A stretch of DNA of 64,000 nt from Natronomonas aquatica (GTDB lineage Archaea > Halobacteriota > Halobacteria > Halobacteriales > Haloarculaceae), in contig NZ_JAHLKM010000002.1 in assembly GCF_024449025.1 (NCBI RefSeq), forward strand, positions 62,001 to 126,000. The letters are read 5' to 3'. Below are positions 7,767-15,655 of this stretch, one piece after another; within the stretch, counting starts at the first letter, position 1; each line of letters begins with the position of its first letter. The notes beneath the pieces were generated by a model that made no database searches, was not told where the DNA came from, and saw only the letters and a program-made list of their open reading frames with translations. Both the position numbers and the translations under genes were made by a program.

Positions 7767-8984
7767 ATGTCCATGGCGCAATCGCTTCCGGTCGAGATCC
7801 TCTTTGGGATCTATCTCGGCGTGCTGACGGGGATGTTCCCCGCGTTCGTCTCATGGGGGCTCGGGTTCCTGTTCAAGTACATCACCGGAGTCTCGATTCC
7901 CGCCTTCGGTGTCGTCGTCCTCGCGTTGGCGCTCGCCGGCATCAACGGCGGGCTGCTCGCGTTGAACGATCCGGCAGTCCTCGCGTCCGGCTATCGGGTC
8001 GTCATCGCGCTCATCGTCGTGTTGATGATCTCGCTGTACGCCCATTCGAAGGGGGACTCGATGGGGGCGTCGGTTCCCAAACGGCTCTCGCTGAAAAGGA
8101 TACGCGATCGGACGCTCTCGAGCGACGTCGTCGAACTCGTCGGCTCACGCGGGGAGGTCCGGATCGAGGTAATCGGCGAGGTCATCGATATGGAGGGGTA
8201 TCCGCCGCTGTCGGAACGTACCAGAGCGGAGATCAAAGACAGCGAGTGGCGGCTGCCGGCCGATCTGCCGATCTCCGAACTCGAGACACGGTTCGTAGAG
8301 CGGCTCCGAACAGAACTCGGTCTGGCCGACGTCTCGGTGGACATCGACGAACGCGGACGGGCGACGGTCGTCGCCGCCCCGCCGCTTTCGGGGATCTCGA
8401 AGCGCGTCCCGGCGGGGAAACGCGCGGTCTCGATCGACGCGTTCGTCCCCACGGGGCTAGCTCGCGGGGACGAAGTCATCGTCCTCGCCGGCGACACGGA
8501 GATCGCCGGGACGGTCGTCGCCGCCAGGTCGTCGCTGAATACGGACGAGACAGTCAAAACCGACGGTGGAACCCCACCCGGGGAACCGATTCACCCGGCC
8601 GCCGCACCGACGACTACCGGCGGCGACGGCCGGGTGACCGTCGCAGTCGCCCGCTCGAGGGCCGCCGAACTGCTCGGTGTTGAACGGGGGAAAGTGATCG
8701 TGACCGCCCGCGGAACCAGACGGGAGTACGAACTCATCTCGATGCTTCGCCGGGCCGGCAAACGGTTCCGGAAGGCGACGGTCGGACCGAGCGGCGAACT
8801 CGCGGGGGCGACGATCGGGAGCGCGAACGTCCGTGAAGCACACGGAGTCGCGGTACTCGCGATCAAACGACCCGACGGCTGGCTCCTCGCCCCCCGAGGA
8901 GACACCGGGTTACGCGACGGCAACGAACTATTTGTCATCGGGACACGCGAGAACCTCGACGCGTTCGAGGAGGTGATCGCGTGA
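7767..8984 (+). CDS. Membrane protein with TrkA-C-like (RCK-C) domains, first of a pair
   Basis: 405 residues. Three or four N-terminal helices (about residues 8-95) carry no pore filter, followed by a soluble region with repeated TrkA-C-like segments. One is around ERGRATVVAAPPLSG; another is near the C-terminus around ELAGATIGSANVREAHGVAVLAI, ending GNELFVIGTRENLDAFEEV. TrkA-C domains bind small ligands such as cyclic dinucleotides or nucleotides and gate transporters. This protein may be a regulatory partner of the divergent K+ channel. It overlaps the next gene by 4 bases and resembles it in layout, so the two look like an ancient duplication. Confidence 0.8.
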   Translation: MSMAQSLPVEILFGIYLGVLTGMFPAFVSWGLGFLFKYITGVSIPAFGVVVLALALAGINGGLLALNDPAVLASGYRVVIALIVVLMISLYAHSKGDSMGASVPKRLSLKRIRDRTLSSDVVELVGSRGEVRIEVIGEVIDMEGYPPLSERTRAEIKDSEWRLPADLPISELETRFVERLRTELGLADVSVDIDERGRATVVAAPPLSGISKRVPAGKRAVSIDAFVPTGLARGDEVIVLAGDTEIAGTVVAARSSLNTDETVKTDGGTPPGEPIHPAAAPTTTGGDGRVTVAVARSRAAELLGVERGKVIVTARGTRREYELISMLRRAGKRFRKATVGPSGELAGATIGSANVREAHGVAVLAIKRPDGWLLAPRGDTGLRDGNELFVIGTRENLDAFEEVIA

Positions 8985-10201
8985 GTCCCTTCGCCGGGCA
9001 GTCGGCCGTGGTCGGGGACTTCCTCGTCGACATTAGCCGGGTGGTCGTTTTCACGCTCTTTGCGGCCGCCGTCGGGGGCCTCGTCGGGATCCTCCATCGG
9101 TGGTACGCCGGCGAACGGGTTTCCGATGGCCTGTCGGTACTCGTGGGCCTGAGCGTCGTCGCGATCTATCTGAACACCGCCGGGGCGCTCGGCGACGTGA
9201 TCGGCGGGGATATCGATCTCTTCGCCGTGGAAACGGCGGTTTTCAACACCGTCACGTTCTTGCTCGCCGGGGGGGCAGCCGCGGCCGGCGGCCGTCTCGG
9301 CGATCGGATCGGCGTCGGGCTCTTCACCGTCTCGGGCGGCAGCGCCGTCGACAGGGACGTAAGCCGTATCGTTCGGACGGTCGGCCGGATAACGACTGTC
9401 GAACTGCCCGAGGAGATCGGCGACATCGACGGGTACAATCCGGTCGGCCCCACGATCAAGGAGAAACTCGCCGGGGAGACGCTCGTCTTCCCGCGACGGT
9501 TGACCGTCGAAGAACTCAGAACACGGTTCATCGAGCGGCTTCGGACGGATTACGGCGTCGGCCACGTTGACGTCGATTTCTCCGACGACGCGACCGTCGA
9601 GTATCTCGCATTAGGCGGCCGCGAATCCGGGATCGGGGCGACGCTGCCGCCGGGGAGCGCCGCGGTCGCCGTCAGGGCCGACCCGCCGAACAACGCCAGC
9701 CCCGGGGATACGGTCCAGGTGTGGACAGAGGGCGACCCCACGGCGGACACGGGCCCGAAACGCGTGACGAACGCCGAGATCCGGGGGACTGCGGGCGATC
9801 TGGTCACGCTCGCGATGGACGAACCGGACGCGAAACGGCTCGATACGGACCGGCGCTACCGGCTCGTAACGCTCCCGGTTGAGCCGCAGGCCGACCGAGA
9901 GTTCGCCGCTCAACTGCGGAGCGCCGAGGAGACGATGAGCGCGGTAACCGTCGGCGAAGGCAGTATCCTGATCGGGAACTCGATCGGCGCGGTCGACGTC
10001 GTCGTCGTCGCGATACGGACCGTCGGCGGGGAGATGGTCACGATTCCGACCCGGAGCCGGACGGTCGAAGCCGGCGAGACGATCTACGCGATCGGCCGCC
10101 CGGACCGACTCCGGAAACTCGAGAGCGCGGCCGCCCCCGCCCAACCCCCGTCCCCATCCCAGTCCCCGGCCGCCGACTCCCCGGATCGGATCGACGATTG
10201 A
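8981..10201 (+). CDS. Membrane protein with TrkA-C-like (RCK-C) domains, second of a pair
   Basis: 406 residues from a GTG overlapping the stop of the preceding gene (GTGA). It has three to four N-terminal helices, then shared motifs with its neighbour: LPEEIGDIDGYNPVGPTIKEKLAGE and ELRTRFIERLRTDYG match the equivalent ELETRFVERLRTELG segment of the first gene. A C-terminal TrkA-C-like unit (EETMSAVTVGEGSILIGNSIGA) is followed by a Pro/Ser-rich tail. I infer a heteromeric or paired ligand-sensing membrane complex, likely with the channel encoded divergently. Direct transport by this protein cannot be claimed, since no filter or carrier motif is seen. Confidence 0.8.
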   Translation: MSPFAGQSAVVGDFLVDISRVVVFTLFAAAVGGLVGILHRWYAGERVSDGLSVLVGLSVVAIYLNTAGALGDVIGGDIDLFAVETAVFNTVTFLLAGGAAAAGGRLGDRIGVGLFTVSGGSAVDRDVSRIVRTVGRITTVELPEEIGDIDGYNPVGPTIKEKLAGETLVFPRRLTVEELRTRFIERLRTDYGVGHVDVDFSDDATVEYLALGGRESGIGATLPPGSAAVAVRADPPNNASPGDTVQVWTEGDPTADTGPKRVTNAEIRGTAGDLVTLAMDEPDAKRLDTDRRYRLVTLPVEPQADREFAAQLRSAEETMSAVTVGEGSILIGNSIGAVDVVVVAIRTVGGEMVTIPTRSRTVEAGETIYAIGRPDRLRKLESAAAPAQPPSPSQSPAADSPDRIDD

Positions 10202-10258
10202 TCGGCCGGCCGCGACGGTATCCGTCAGACCCAAACCTGCCGGCGACCGAGTGATCGT

Positions 10259-10597
10259 ATGCCCGAGGAGGAGCCTATCGACCCGAGCGAGATCGGCGAA
10301 GGGGACGCCCCGCCGATCGAAGAAGCCCCCTACAAGATCGTCTTCGAGGCCAACAAGTGCATCGCGGCCGGCAAGTGCGCCGAGGTCTCGACGAACTGGG
10401 AGATGGACATCACGACCGGGATCGCAAAGCCCGACGTCTATTTCTTCGACGAATCGGATCTCGATCACAACCTCGACGCCGCCGAGAAGTGTCCGGCGAA
10501 GAAAGACCGAGGCGTGATCCACGTGGTCGACCGCCGGACAAACGAGGAGATCGCACCGGACCCCAACGGCGACGGGTCGCTGTCGGTCGACTGGTAG
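10259..10597 (+). CDS. fdx: Ferredoxin, single-cluster type
   Basis: 112 residues. A short acidic N-terminal extension precedes the iron-sulfur core: NKCIAAGKC at about residues 36-44 and AEKCPAKKDRG at about 80-90, with the Cys-Pro pair typical of the last ligand. The spacing (C-x5-C ... CP) fits one [3Fe-4S] or [4Fe-4S] cluster, not the plant-type [2Fe-2S] ferredoxin that is abundant in haloarchaea. It would be a soluble electron carrier; partners are not encoded nearby. A tRNA gene follows within 51 bases. Confidence 0.8.
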   Translation: MPEEEPIDPSEIGEGDAPPIEEAPYKIVFEANKCIAAGKCAEVSTNWEMDITTGIAKPDVYFFDESDLDHNLDAAEKCPAKKDRGVIHVVDRRTNEEIAPDPNGDGSLSVDW

Positions 10598-10647
10598 CCC
10601 CGAGCGACCGAAACATCCATCCGTCGCGGCATCCGAGTCACGGCCGC

Positions 10648-10732
10648 GCGAGGGTGGCCGAGTCTGGACAAAGGCGGCGGACTTAAGATCCGCTCCCGTA
10701 GGGGTCCGTGGGTTCGAATCCCTCCCCTCGCA
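10648..10732 (+). tRNA. tRNA-Leu (anticodon UAA)
   Basis: 85 nt. The acceptor stem GCGAGGG pairs with CCCTCGC, followed by discriminator A. The anticodon stem GCGGA/TCCGC encloses the loop CTTAAGA, so the anticodon is TAA (Leu). A variable arm with a CCC/GGG stem marks class II. The T loop is TTCGAAT; the T stem has one apparent U-U mismatch at its second pair. CCA is not encoded. The last 22 bases are repeated downstream (see the direct repeats). Confidence 0.93.
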
Positions 10733-10820
10733 TAGCGAGATCGTGAGCGTCAGCGAACGATCTCGAACGCGAACGGCGAACGTCTGTGAGCCGTGAGCAC
10801 TCGCTAGCTCGAACGAACGT
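10711..10820 (+). repeat. 110-base direct repeat, copy 1 (includes tRNA-Leu 3' end)
   Basis: This copy begins inside the T arm of tRNA-Leu and runs 88 bases past the gene. It is identical by eye over all 110 bases to 10897-11006. Within it, GAGATCGTGAGCG...AACGATCTC forms an inverted repeat just after the tRNA. A repeated tRNA 3' end is what a tRNA-targeting integrase leaves at its two attachment sites. Confidence 0.9.
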
Positions 10821-10896
10821 GAGAGCTATGGGAGTGTGCGGAGGATTCGAATCCTGCAAGACGCAGCGCGAACGAAGTGAACGACCGTCTTGCTCC

Positions 10897-11006
10897 GGTT
10901 CGAATCCCTCCCCTCGCATAGCGAGATCGTGAGCGTCAGCGAACGATCTCGAACGCGAACGGCGAACGTCTGTGAGCCGTGAGCACTCGCTAGCTCGAAC
11001 GAACGT
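10897..11006 (+). repeat. 110-base direct repeat, copy 2 (tRNA-Leu 3' fragment)
   Basis: Identical to 10711-10820, offset 186 bases. It carries the T-arm 3' half and acceptor 3' strand of the tRNA but no 5' half, so it is not a second tRNA gene. The 76 bases between the copies contain another T-arm-like string, GGATTCGAATCCT (about 10851-10863), hinting at repeated recombination at tRNA ends. No integrase gene is present nearby. Confidence 0.9.
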
Positions 11007-11113
11007 ACGTCGCGAACCCGTCGCTCCCGAGAACAGCGGCGTCACCGACAGCGGCGACTGATACCGCTAATGGGTGGTCTTAACACCTCTCCAGACGCGG
11101 ATAGGCCCGTAAC
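11007..11113. other. Intergenic leader of metY
   Basis: No gene is seen. Between the direct repeat and metY there is a weak AT box (GTCTTAACAC near 11079-11088) about 30 bases before the metY ATG, the likely promoter. No obvious riboswitch fold was found by eye. Confidence 0.35.
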
Positions 11114-12424
11114 ATGTCCGACGACAGAATTTACACAGACAGCATCCATGCGGGACAGGAGCCGGATCCGGCGACCGGGTCACGCGCGCCGCCGATCTAC
11201 CAGACGACGTCGTACGTCTTCGACGACGACGAACACGCGGCGGAGATGTTCGCGCTCGAAGACGACCCGGCAGCGTACGCCGCGGCCTACGCGGGCAAGA
11301 ACATCTACAGTCGGATTCAGAACCCGACGACGATGACCCTCGAGAACCGTCTGGCGACGCTCGAAGGCGGGATCGGGGCGATCACGACGTCGAGCGGCAT
11401 GGCGGCGCTCGATCTGGCGATCTTCCTGCTGGCGGAAGACGGCGATAACATCGTGAGCTCCTCGGCGCTGTACGGCGGCACTTACACGTATCTCACCCAC
11501 ACCGTCGAGCGTCGCGGCGTCTCGACGAAGTTCGTCGACACGCTCGATTACGAGGCCTACGAGGAAGCGATCGACGAGGATACGGCCCTCCTCCACGTCG
11601 AAACGATCGGCAACCCGGCGCTCGTGACGCCGGATCTCGAACGACTCGCGGACATCGCCCACGACAACGATATCCCGCTGTTCGTCGACAACACCTTCGC
11701 GACACCGTATCTCTGCAAGCCCTTCGAGTACGGCGCGGATCTGATCTGGCACTCCACCACCAAGTGGATCCACGGGAGCGGCTCCACCATCGGCGGGGTA
11801 CTCGTCGATTCCGGAAACTCCCCGTGGGGCGAGTGGGACTTCCCGGAGATCAGCGAAGAAAACCCGGCGTACCACGGCGTCAGTTTCGCCGAGCGGTTCG
11901 GAGAGGCCGCGTTCACGTACGCCGCTCGCGCCCGGGGACTCCGCGATCTGGGGAACCATCAGGCCCCCTTCGACGCGTGGGTGACACTCCAGAAAGTCGA
12001 GACGCTCCCGCTACGGATGGAACGGCACAGCGAAAACGCGATGGCCGTCGCCGAGTACCTGGAAGATCATCCCGAGGTGTCGTGGGTCAACTATCCGGGG
12101 CTGGAGTCGCATGAAACCCACGACAACGCGAGTGAATACCTCGACGGTGGCTACGGCGGCATGATCACCTTCGGGCTCGCCGACGGGTACGAGGCCGGCC
12201 GGCAGCTGTGTAACGAAGTCGAACTCGCCAGCCTGCTCGCGAACGTCGGCGACGCGAAGACGCTCATCATCCACCCGGCCTCGACGACCCACCAGCAGCT
12301 CACCGAAAAAGAACAGCAGGCAAGCGGGGTCACCGACGATCTCATTCGTCTGTCGGTCGGGCTGGAGGCTGTCGACGCGATCATCGAGGACCTCGATGGG
12401 GCCATCGAGACGGCGACGAACTGA
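11114..12424 (+). CDS. metY: O-acetylhomoserine aminocarboxypropyltransferase (sulfhydrylase)
   Basis: 436 residues, a Cys/Met-metabolism PLP enzyme of fold type I. It makes homocysteine from O-acetylhomoserine and sulfide. Motifs in order: IHAGQEPDPATGSRAPPIYQ at the N-terminus, YSRIQNPTTMTLENRLATLEGG (about 65-86), SSGMAALDLAIF, VDNTFATPYLCKP (about 195), and the Schiff-base Lys in HSTTKWIHGSG (about residue 218). The length and the insertion before YAARARGLRDLG fit MetY, not the shorter MetB/MetC enzymes. metX, the usual neighbour in haloarchaea, is not in this window. Substrate could also be O-acetylserine. Confidence 0.92.
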   Translation: MSDDRIYTDSIHAGQEPDPATGSRAPPIYQTTSYVFDDDEHAAEMFALEDDPAAYAAAYAGKNIYSRIQNPTTMTLENRLATLEGGIGAITTSSGMAALDLAIFLLAEDGDNIVSSSALYGGTYTYLTHTVERRGVSTKFVDTLDYEAYEEAIDEDTALLHVETIGNPALVTPDLERLADIAHDNDIPLFVDNTFATPYLCKPFEYGADLIWHSTTKWIHGSGSTIGGVLVDSGNSPWGEWDFPEISEENPAYHGVSFAERFGEAAFTYAARARGLRDLGNHQAPFDAWVTLQKVETLPLRMERHSENAMAVAEYLEDHPEVSWVNYPGLESHETHDNASEYLDGGYGGMITFGLADGYEAGRQLCNEVELASLLANVGDAKTLIIHPASTTHQQLTEKEQQASGVTDDLIRLSVGLEAVDAIIEDLDGAIETATN

Positions 12425-12433
12425 GGACTCCCG

Positions 12434-12703
12434 CTACCCTTTATAAAATAGGACGACGGCAAACCCGACGAGGGCAGCCACGGGATACGCCGGGCGTTCG
12501 ATGGCGGTCTCGGCGAGGAGGCCGGCGGTACTCGAATCGAGGGGCGGACCGCCGGCCCCGGTTCCCGTCCCGATGAGGGCCGAAGCGAGAAGCGCCGCGA
12601 GTGCGCCGAGCGCGAGCAGCGCGCCGACGGCGCTCACCGGATTGTCGTCGACCCAGTCGGCCAGCCGATAGATCGGCCAGAACAGAATTCCGCGTAATCC
12701 CAT
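12434..12703 (-). CDS. Small two-helix membrane protein, unknown
   Basis: 89 residues. An amphipathic N-terminus (MGLRGILFWPIYRLADWVDDNP) is followed by a long Ala/Leu-rich helix at about 22-46, a short polar loop and a second helix at about 69-86 ending FYKG. No family is recognised. Acidic loops and composition fit a real haloarchaeal membrane protein. It lies between metY (convergent) and serB (same strand, 91 bases upstream) and has no obvious link to either. Confidence 0.6.
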   Translation of the reverse strand: MGLRGILFWPIYRLADWVDDNPVSAVGALLALGALAALLASALIGTGTGAGGPPLDSSTAGLLAETAIERPAYPVAALVGFAVVLFYKG

Positions 12704-12794
12704 GCGTCACGCTACGCATCAGGGCGAAATAAAGCTATATACGGACCGTCCGGCGACGCCAGCGGACGACACGGCGGTTACTGCTCACCGAGCG

Positions 12795-13436
12795 TTATAG
12801 GACGTTCCGCCGTTCGAACAGTTCGCGCAGTTCGGCCATCGAGGAAACGACGACGTCACAGTGCGGCTCGACCGCCGGTTTCGGCTCGTAGCCGACGGCC
12901 AACCCGGCGACTTCGAGCATTGGCAGGTCGTTCGCGCCGTCGCCGACAGCGACGGTGTCGTCCATCCCGACGCCGACCTCGCTTGCCAGTTCCTCGAGCG
13001 CGTCGTCTTTCGTTCCCTCGATGAGCGGCCCCTCGGCGTGGCCGGTGAGCTTTCGGTTCCGGATCGGCAGCCGGTTGGCGACGATCGTATCGACGGAGAC
13101 ACCCTCCACAGAGAGGGCTTTCTCGACGCCGCGTTCGAAACCGCCGGTGAGGATCGCGACGTGGTGGCCCGCCGAGGCGAGCGCGTCGATGACGTCGGCG
13201 CTGCCGGGGCGCAACGCGACACGGTCGAAAGCGGCCTCGACGCGGTCGGCGGCGAGGCCGTCGAGCAGTTCGGCGCGGGCATAGAGGCTCTCGGCGTAGG
13301 AGAGTTCGTCGTTCATCGCCCGTTCGGTAATCTCGTCGATCTCTCCGGCGACCCCGGCTTCCTCGCCGAGCAGTACCGTCATCTCCGAATCCGAGAGCGT
13401 CCCGTCGAAGTCGAACGCGATGAGCATACCGACCAT
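12795..13436 (-). CDS. serB: Phosphoserine phosphatase
   Basis: 213 residues of the HAD superfamily. It makes serine from phosphoserine, the last step of the pathway started by SerA. HAD motif I is DFDGTLSD (catalytic Asp at about residue 9). Motif II is the Thr of VAILTGGFERG (about 95). Lys in the KLTGHAEG/GTKDDAL area is motif III, and VGDGANDLPML (about 168) is motif IV. A start at the fourth codon (MLIAFDFDG) is equally possible. It sits about 600 bases from serA on the opposite strand, separated by a broken HlyC/CorC gene. Confidence 0.9.
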   Translation of the reverse strand: MVGMLIAFDFDGTLSDSEMTVLLGEEAGVAGEIDEITERAMNDELSYAESLYARAELLDGLAADRVEAAFDRVALRPGSADVIDALASAGHHVAILTGGFERGVEKALSVEGVSVDTIVANRLPIRNRKLTGHAEGPLIEGTKDDALEELASEVGVGMDDTVAVGDGANDLPMLEVAGLAVGYEPKPAVEPHCDVVVSSMAELRELFERRNVL

Positions 13437-13449
13437 CGGCGGCGAGGGG

Positions 13450-13815
13450 TCACAAATCGTCCGGTTCGGTCCGTTCGATCCGCACCCGTCGGATCCGCGT
13501 GCTCGTGGCGTCGAGGACGGTCACCGTCGCCCCGGAGACCGCCTGTCCGGCCGGGAGGACCTGCACCGGAAGGGGGTCGCGAGACTCGCCACGGCGAGTT
13601 TGCGACGTTGTTACCGACGGGAACCGTCACCAGCAGTCGGCGGGGAGCGCACCGAGCGCGGTGCCGGCCCGGGTGCCCTCCGCGGCAAGGGCGCCGACCC
13701 GGTGTCGCGCGGGCGAGAAGATCGCGAGTTCGCTGCTGGAAAAGAAGGCGCTCGCGGGGGTCAAAACCAGGATACCGACGCTCCCCGCAACCGTGAGTCC
13801 GGGATTGAGAGCCAT
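13450..13815 (-). pseudogene. Decayed HlyC/CorC-type (DUF21-CBS) membrane protein gene
   Basis: Reading leftward from 13815, the first 50 codons look like the start of a DUF21 protein: MALNPGLTVAGSVGILVLTP, then FFSSSELAIFSPARHRVGAL. That frame stops at 13627, but the family motif continues in another frame as RLLVTVPVGNNVAN (about 13590-13632). The rest of DUF21, both CBS domains and most of the CorC_HlyC domain are missing. The original frame then resumes with DPLPVQVLPAGQAVSGATVTV and ends IRRVRIERTEPDDL with a stop at 13450. A full gene would be about 430 codons; 122 remain. This is one frameshift plus a large internal deletion. Confidence 0.8.
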
Positions 13816-13900
13816 AGTCGGAGCAGTGCCGGCGTCCCGAAAGCGTCTGTCACTGTGACCGGGTAGTCACGGAGCGAACGTCAGACTCCAGACACCCGGT

Positions 13901-13933
13901 TGTTTAAATACGGTTTCGGGAGGTTTTATATAC
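13901..13933 (+). promoter_or_regulatory. Two TATA-like boxes upstream of serA
   Basis: TGTTTAAATA at 13901-13910 and TTTTATATAC at 13924-13933. From the second box transcription would start near 13955, giving serA a leader of about 60 bases. A purine-rich Shine-Dalgarno-like GGAGGGGAGG follows at 14001-14010, 8 bases before the start. A leader with a ribosome site is unusual beside the many leaderless genes here. Confidence 0.45.
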
Positions 13934-14018
13934 TGATCCGGATGGACACTCGGGGCTCCCCGCTGGCGTCCGAGCCGATGAAGAAAGGGTTATCCCTCCC
14001 GGAGGGGAGGATAAACGC

Positions 14019-15599
14019 ATGAAGGTACTCGTTACGGATCCGATCTCGGATGCCGGCCTCGACGTTATCCGGGATGCGGGCCACGAGGTCGTTACCGACT
14101 ACGAATCGGAGGGCAGCGATCTTCTGAATGCGGTCGCCGACGCGAACGCGCTCATCGTCCGGTCCGGAACCGACGTCACGAAGGAGGTCCTAGAAGCCGC
14201 ATCGGAACTCGTCATCGTCGGTCGAGCCGGGATCGGCGTCGACAACATCGACATCGACGCGGCGACCGACCAGGGCGTCATCGTCGCCAACGCCCCGGAA
14301 GGCAACGTCAGAGCGGCCGCCGAACACACCGTCGCGATGGCCTTCGCCGCCGCCCGGTCCATCCCGCAGGCCCACGCCAGGCTCAAGACCGGCGAGTGGG
14401 CGAAAGGCGAGTACCTCGGCACTGAACTCAACGGCAAGACGCTCGGGATCGTCGGGCTGGGTCGTGTCGGCCAGGAAGTCGCCAAGAAGCTCGACTCGCT
14501 CGGGATGGATCTCGTCGCGTTCGATCCCTACATCTCCGAGGAGCGCGCCGAGCAGATCGGCGCAGAACTGGCCGATCTCGAGACAGTACTCGGACGTGCA
14601 GACGTGCTGACGATCCACACGCCGCTGACACCCGAGACCGAGGACATGATCGGTGAGGCGGAGTTGGCCGAGATGGAAGGCGGCTACGTCGTCAACTGCG
14701 CCCGCGGCGGTATCGTCGACGAACCGGCGCTGGCGGCGGCCGTCGAGGACGGGATCGTTGCCGGGGCCGCGCTGGACGTCTTCGCCGAGGAACCGCTTTC
14801 GGCCGACAGTCCGCTTTTGGACGTCGAGGACGTCACTGTCACGCCGCATCTGGGAGCCTCGACCGAGGCCGCACAGGAGAACGTCGCCGTCTCGACGGCC
14901 GAACAGGTCGTCGCCGCCTTCGAGGGCGAGCCGGTGATGAACGCGCTGAACGCCCCCTCGATCGACGAGTCGGCGTTCCCCCGGGTCGAGCCGTACATCG
15001 AACTCGCGGAGACGGCCGGCAAGATCGCCGTCCAGTTGCTCGACAGCCGCGTCGAGTCCGTCGAGATCAGCTACGAGGGTGATATCGCCGAGGAGGACGT
15101 CGAGATCGTCACCGCCTCCGCACTGAAAGGCGTCTTCCAGCCGCTCGAGTGGCAGGTCAACGCCGTCAACGCGCCCCGAATCGCCGAGCAACGTGGGATC
15201 GGGGTCTCGGAAACCAAGCGGCGACAGGCCGAGGACTTCCAGTCGCTCGTCACCGTCACCGTGAGCGACGGCGAGGAGGCGATCGGCGTCTGCGGGACGC
15301 TCTTTGCCGACGACGACGCCCGGATCGTCCGCGTCGACGGCTACCGCGTCGACGCGATCCCCGGCGGGAAGATGATGGTCACGCGCAACACCGACGAGCC
15401 CGGTGTCATCGGCCACATCGGTACCGTCATGGGGAAATACGACGTGAACATCGCCGGGATGTTCAACGCCAGAGAGACCGACGGCGGCGAGGCCCTGACA
15501 GTGTACAACGTCGATCAGGAGGTCCCCCGGGGCGCACGCGAGGAGCTTGAATCCGACCCGCGTATCATCGAGACGAAGTACATCAGCCTCAACGGTTGA
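14019..15599 (+). CDS. serA: D-3-phosphoglycerate dehydrogenase
   Basis: 526 residues. It oxidises 3-phosphoglycerate, the committed step to serine. The N-terminal substrate domain (MKVLVTDPISDAGL) is followed by the NAD-binding domain with GIVGLGRVGQEVAKKL at about residues 143-158. Catalytic residues lie in NCARGGIVDE (Arg), the Glu of DVFAEEPL, and His of TPHLGAST (about 280). An intervening domain of about 130 residues precedes a C-terminal ACT domain (about 450-526, MMVTRNTDEPGVIGHIGTV), a likely serine sensor. This is the long type 1 form. It is preceded by a leader with two TATA-like boxes, a ribosome site and a possible 26-codon upstream ORF ending at its start codon. Confidence 0.96.
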   Translation: MKVLVTDPISDAGLDVIRDAGHEVVTDYESEGSDLLNAVADANALIVRSGTDVTKEVLEAASELVIVGRAGIGVDNIDIDAATDQGVIVANAPEGNVRAAAEHTVAMAFAAARSIPQAHARLKTGEWAKGEYLGTELNGKTLGIVGLGRVGQEVAKKLDSLGMDLVAFDPYISEERAEQIGAELADLETVLGRADVLTIHTPLTPETEDMIGEAELAEMEGGYVVNCARGGIVDEPALAAAVEDGIVAGAALDVFAEEPLSADSPLLDVEDVTVTPHLGASTEAAQENVAVSTAEQVVAAFEGEPVMNALNAPSIDESAFPRVEPYIELAETAGKIAVQLLDSRVESVEISYEGDIAEEDVEIVTASALKGVFQPLEWQVNAVNAPRIAEQRGIGVSETKRRQAEDFQSLVTVTVSDGEEAIGVCGTLFADDDARIVRVDGYRVDAIPGGKMMVTRNTDEPGVIGHIGTVMGKYDVNIAGMFNARETDGGEALTVYNVDQEVPRGAREELESDPRIIETKYISLNG

Positions 15600-15655
15600 T
15601 CCAGCGCCGACACACAAAGGACGGAGTTTTACCGCCCCGTAATCAAAACCCACTA

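Noticed and set aside
10897-10918. A second tRNA gene
   Set aside because: Only the T-arm and acceptor 3' half are present; there is no D arm, anticodon or 5' acceptor strand.
14190-15653. Long minus-strand frame opposite serA
   Set aside because: serA is certain by motifs; the antisense translation is Asp/Val/Gly-rich and shows no domain.
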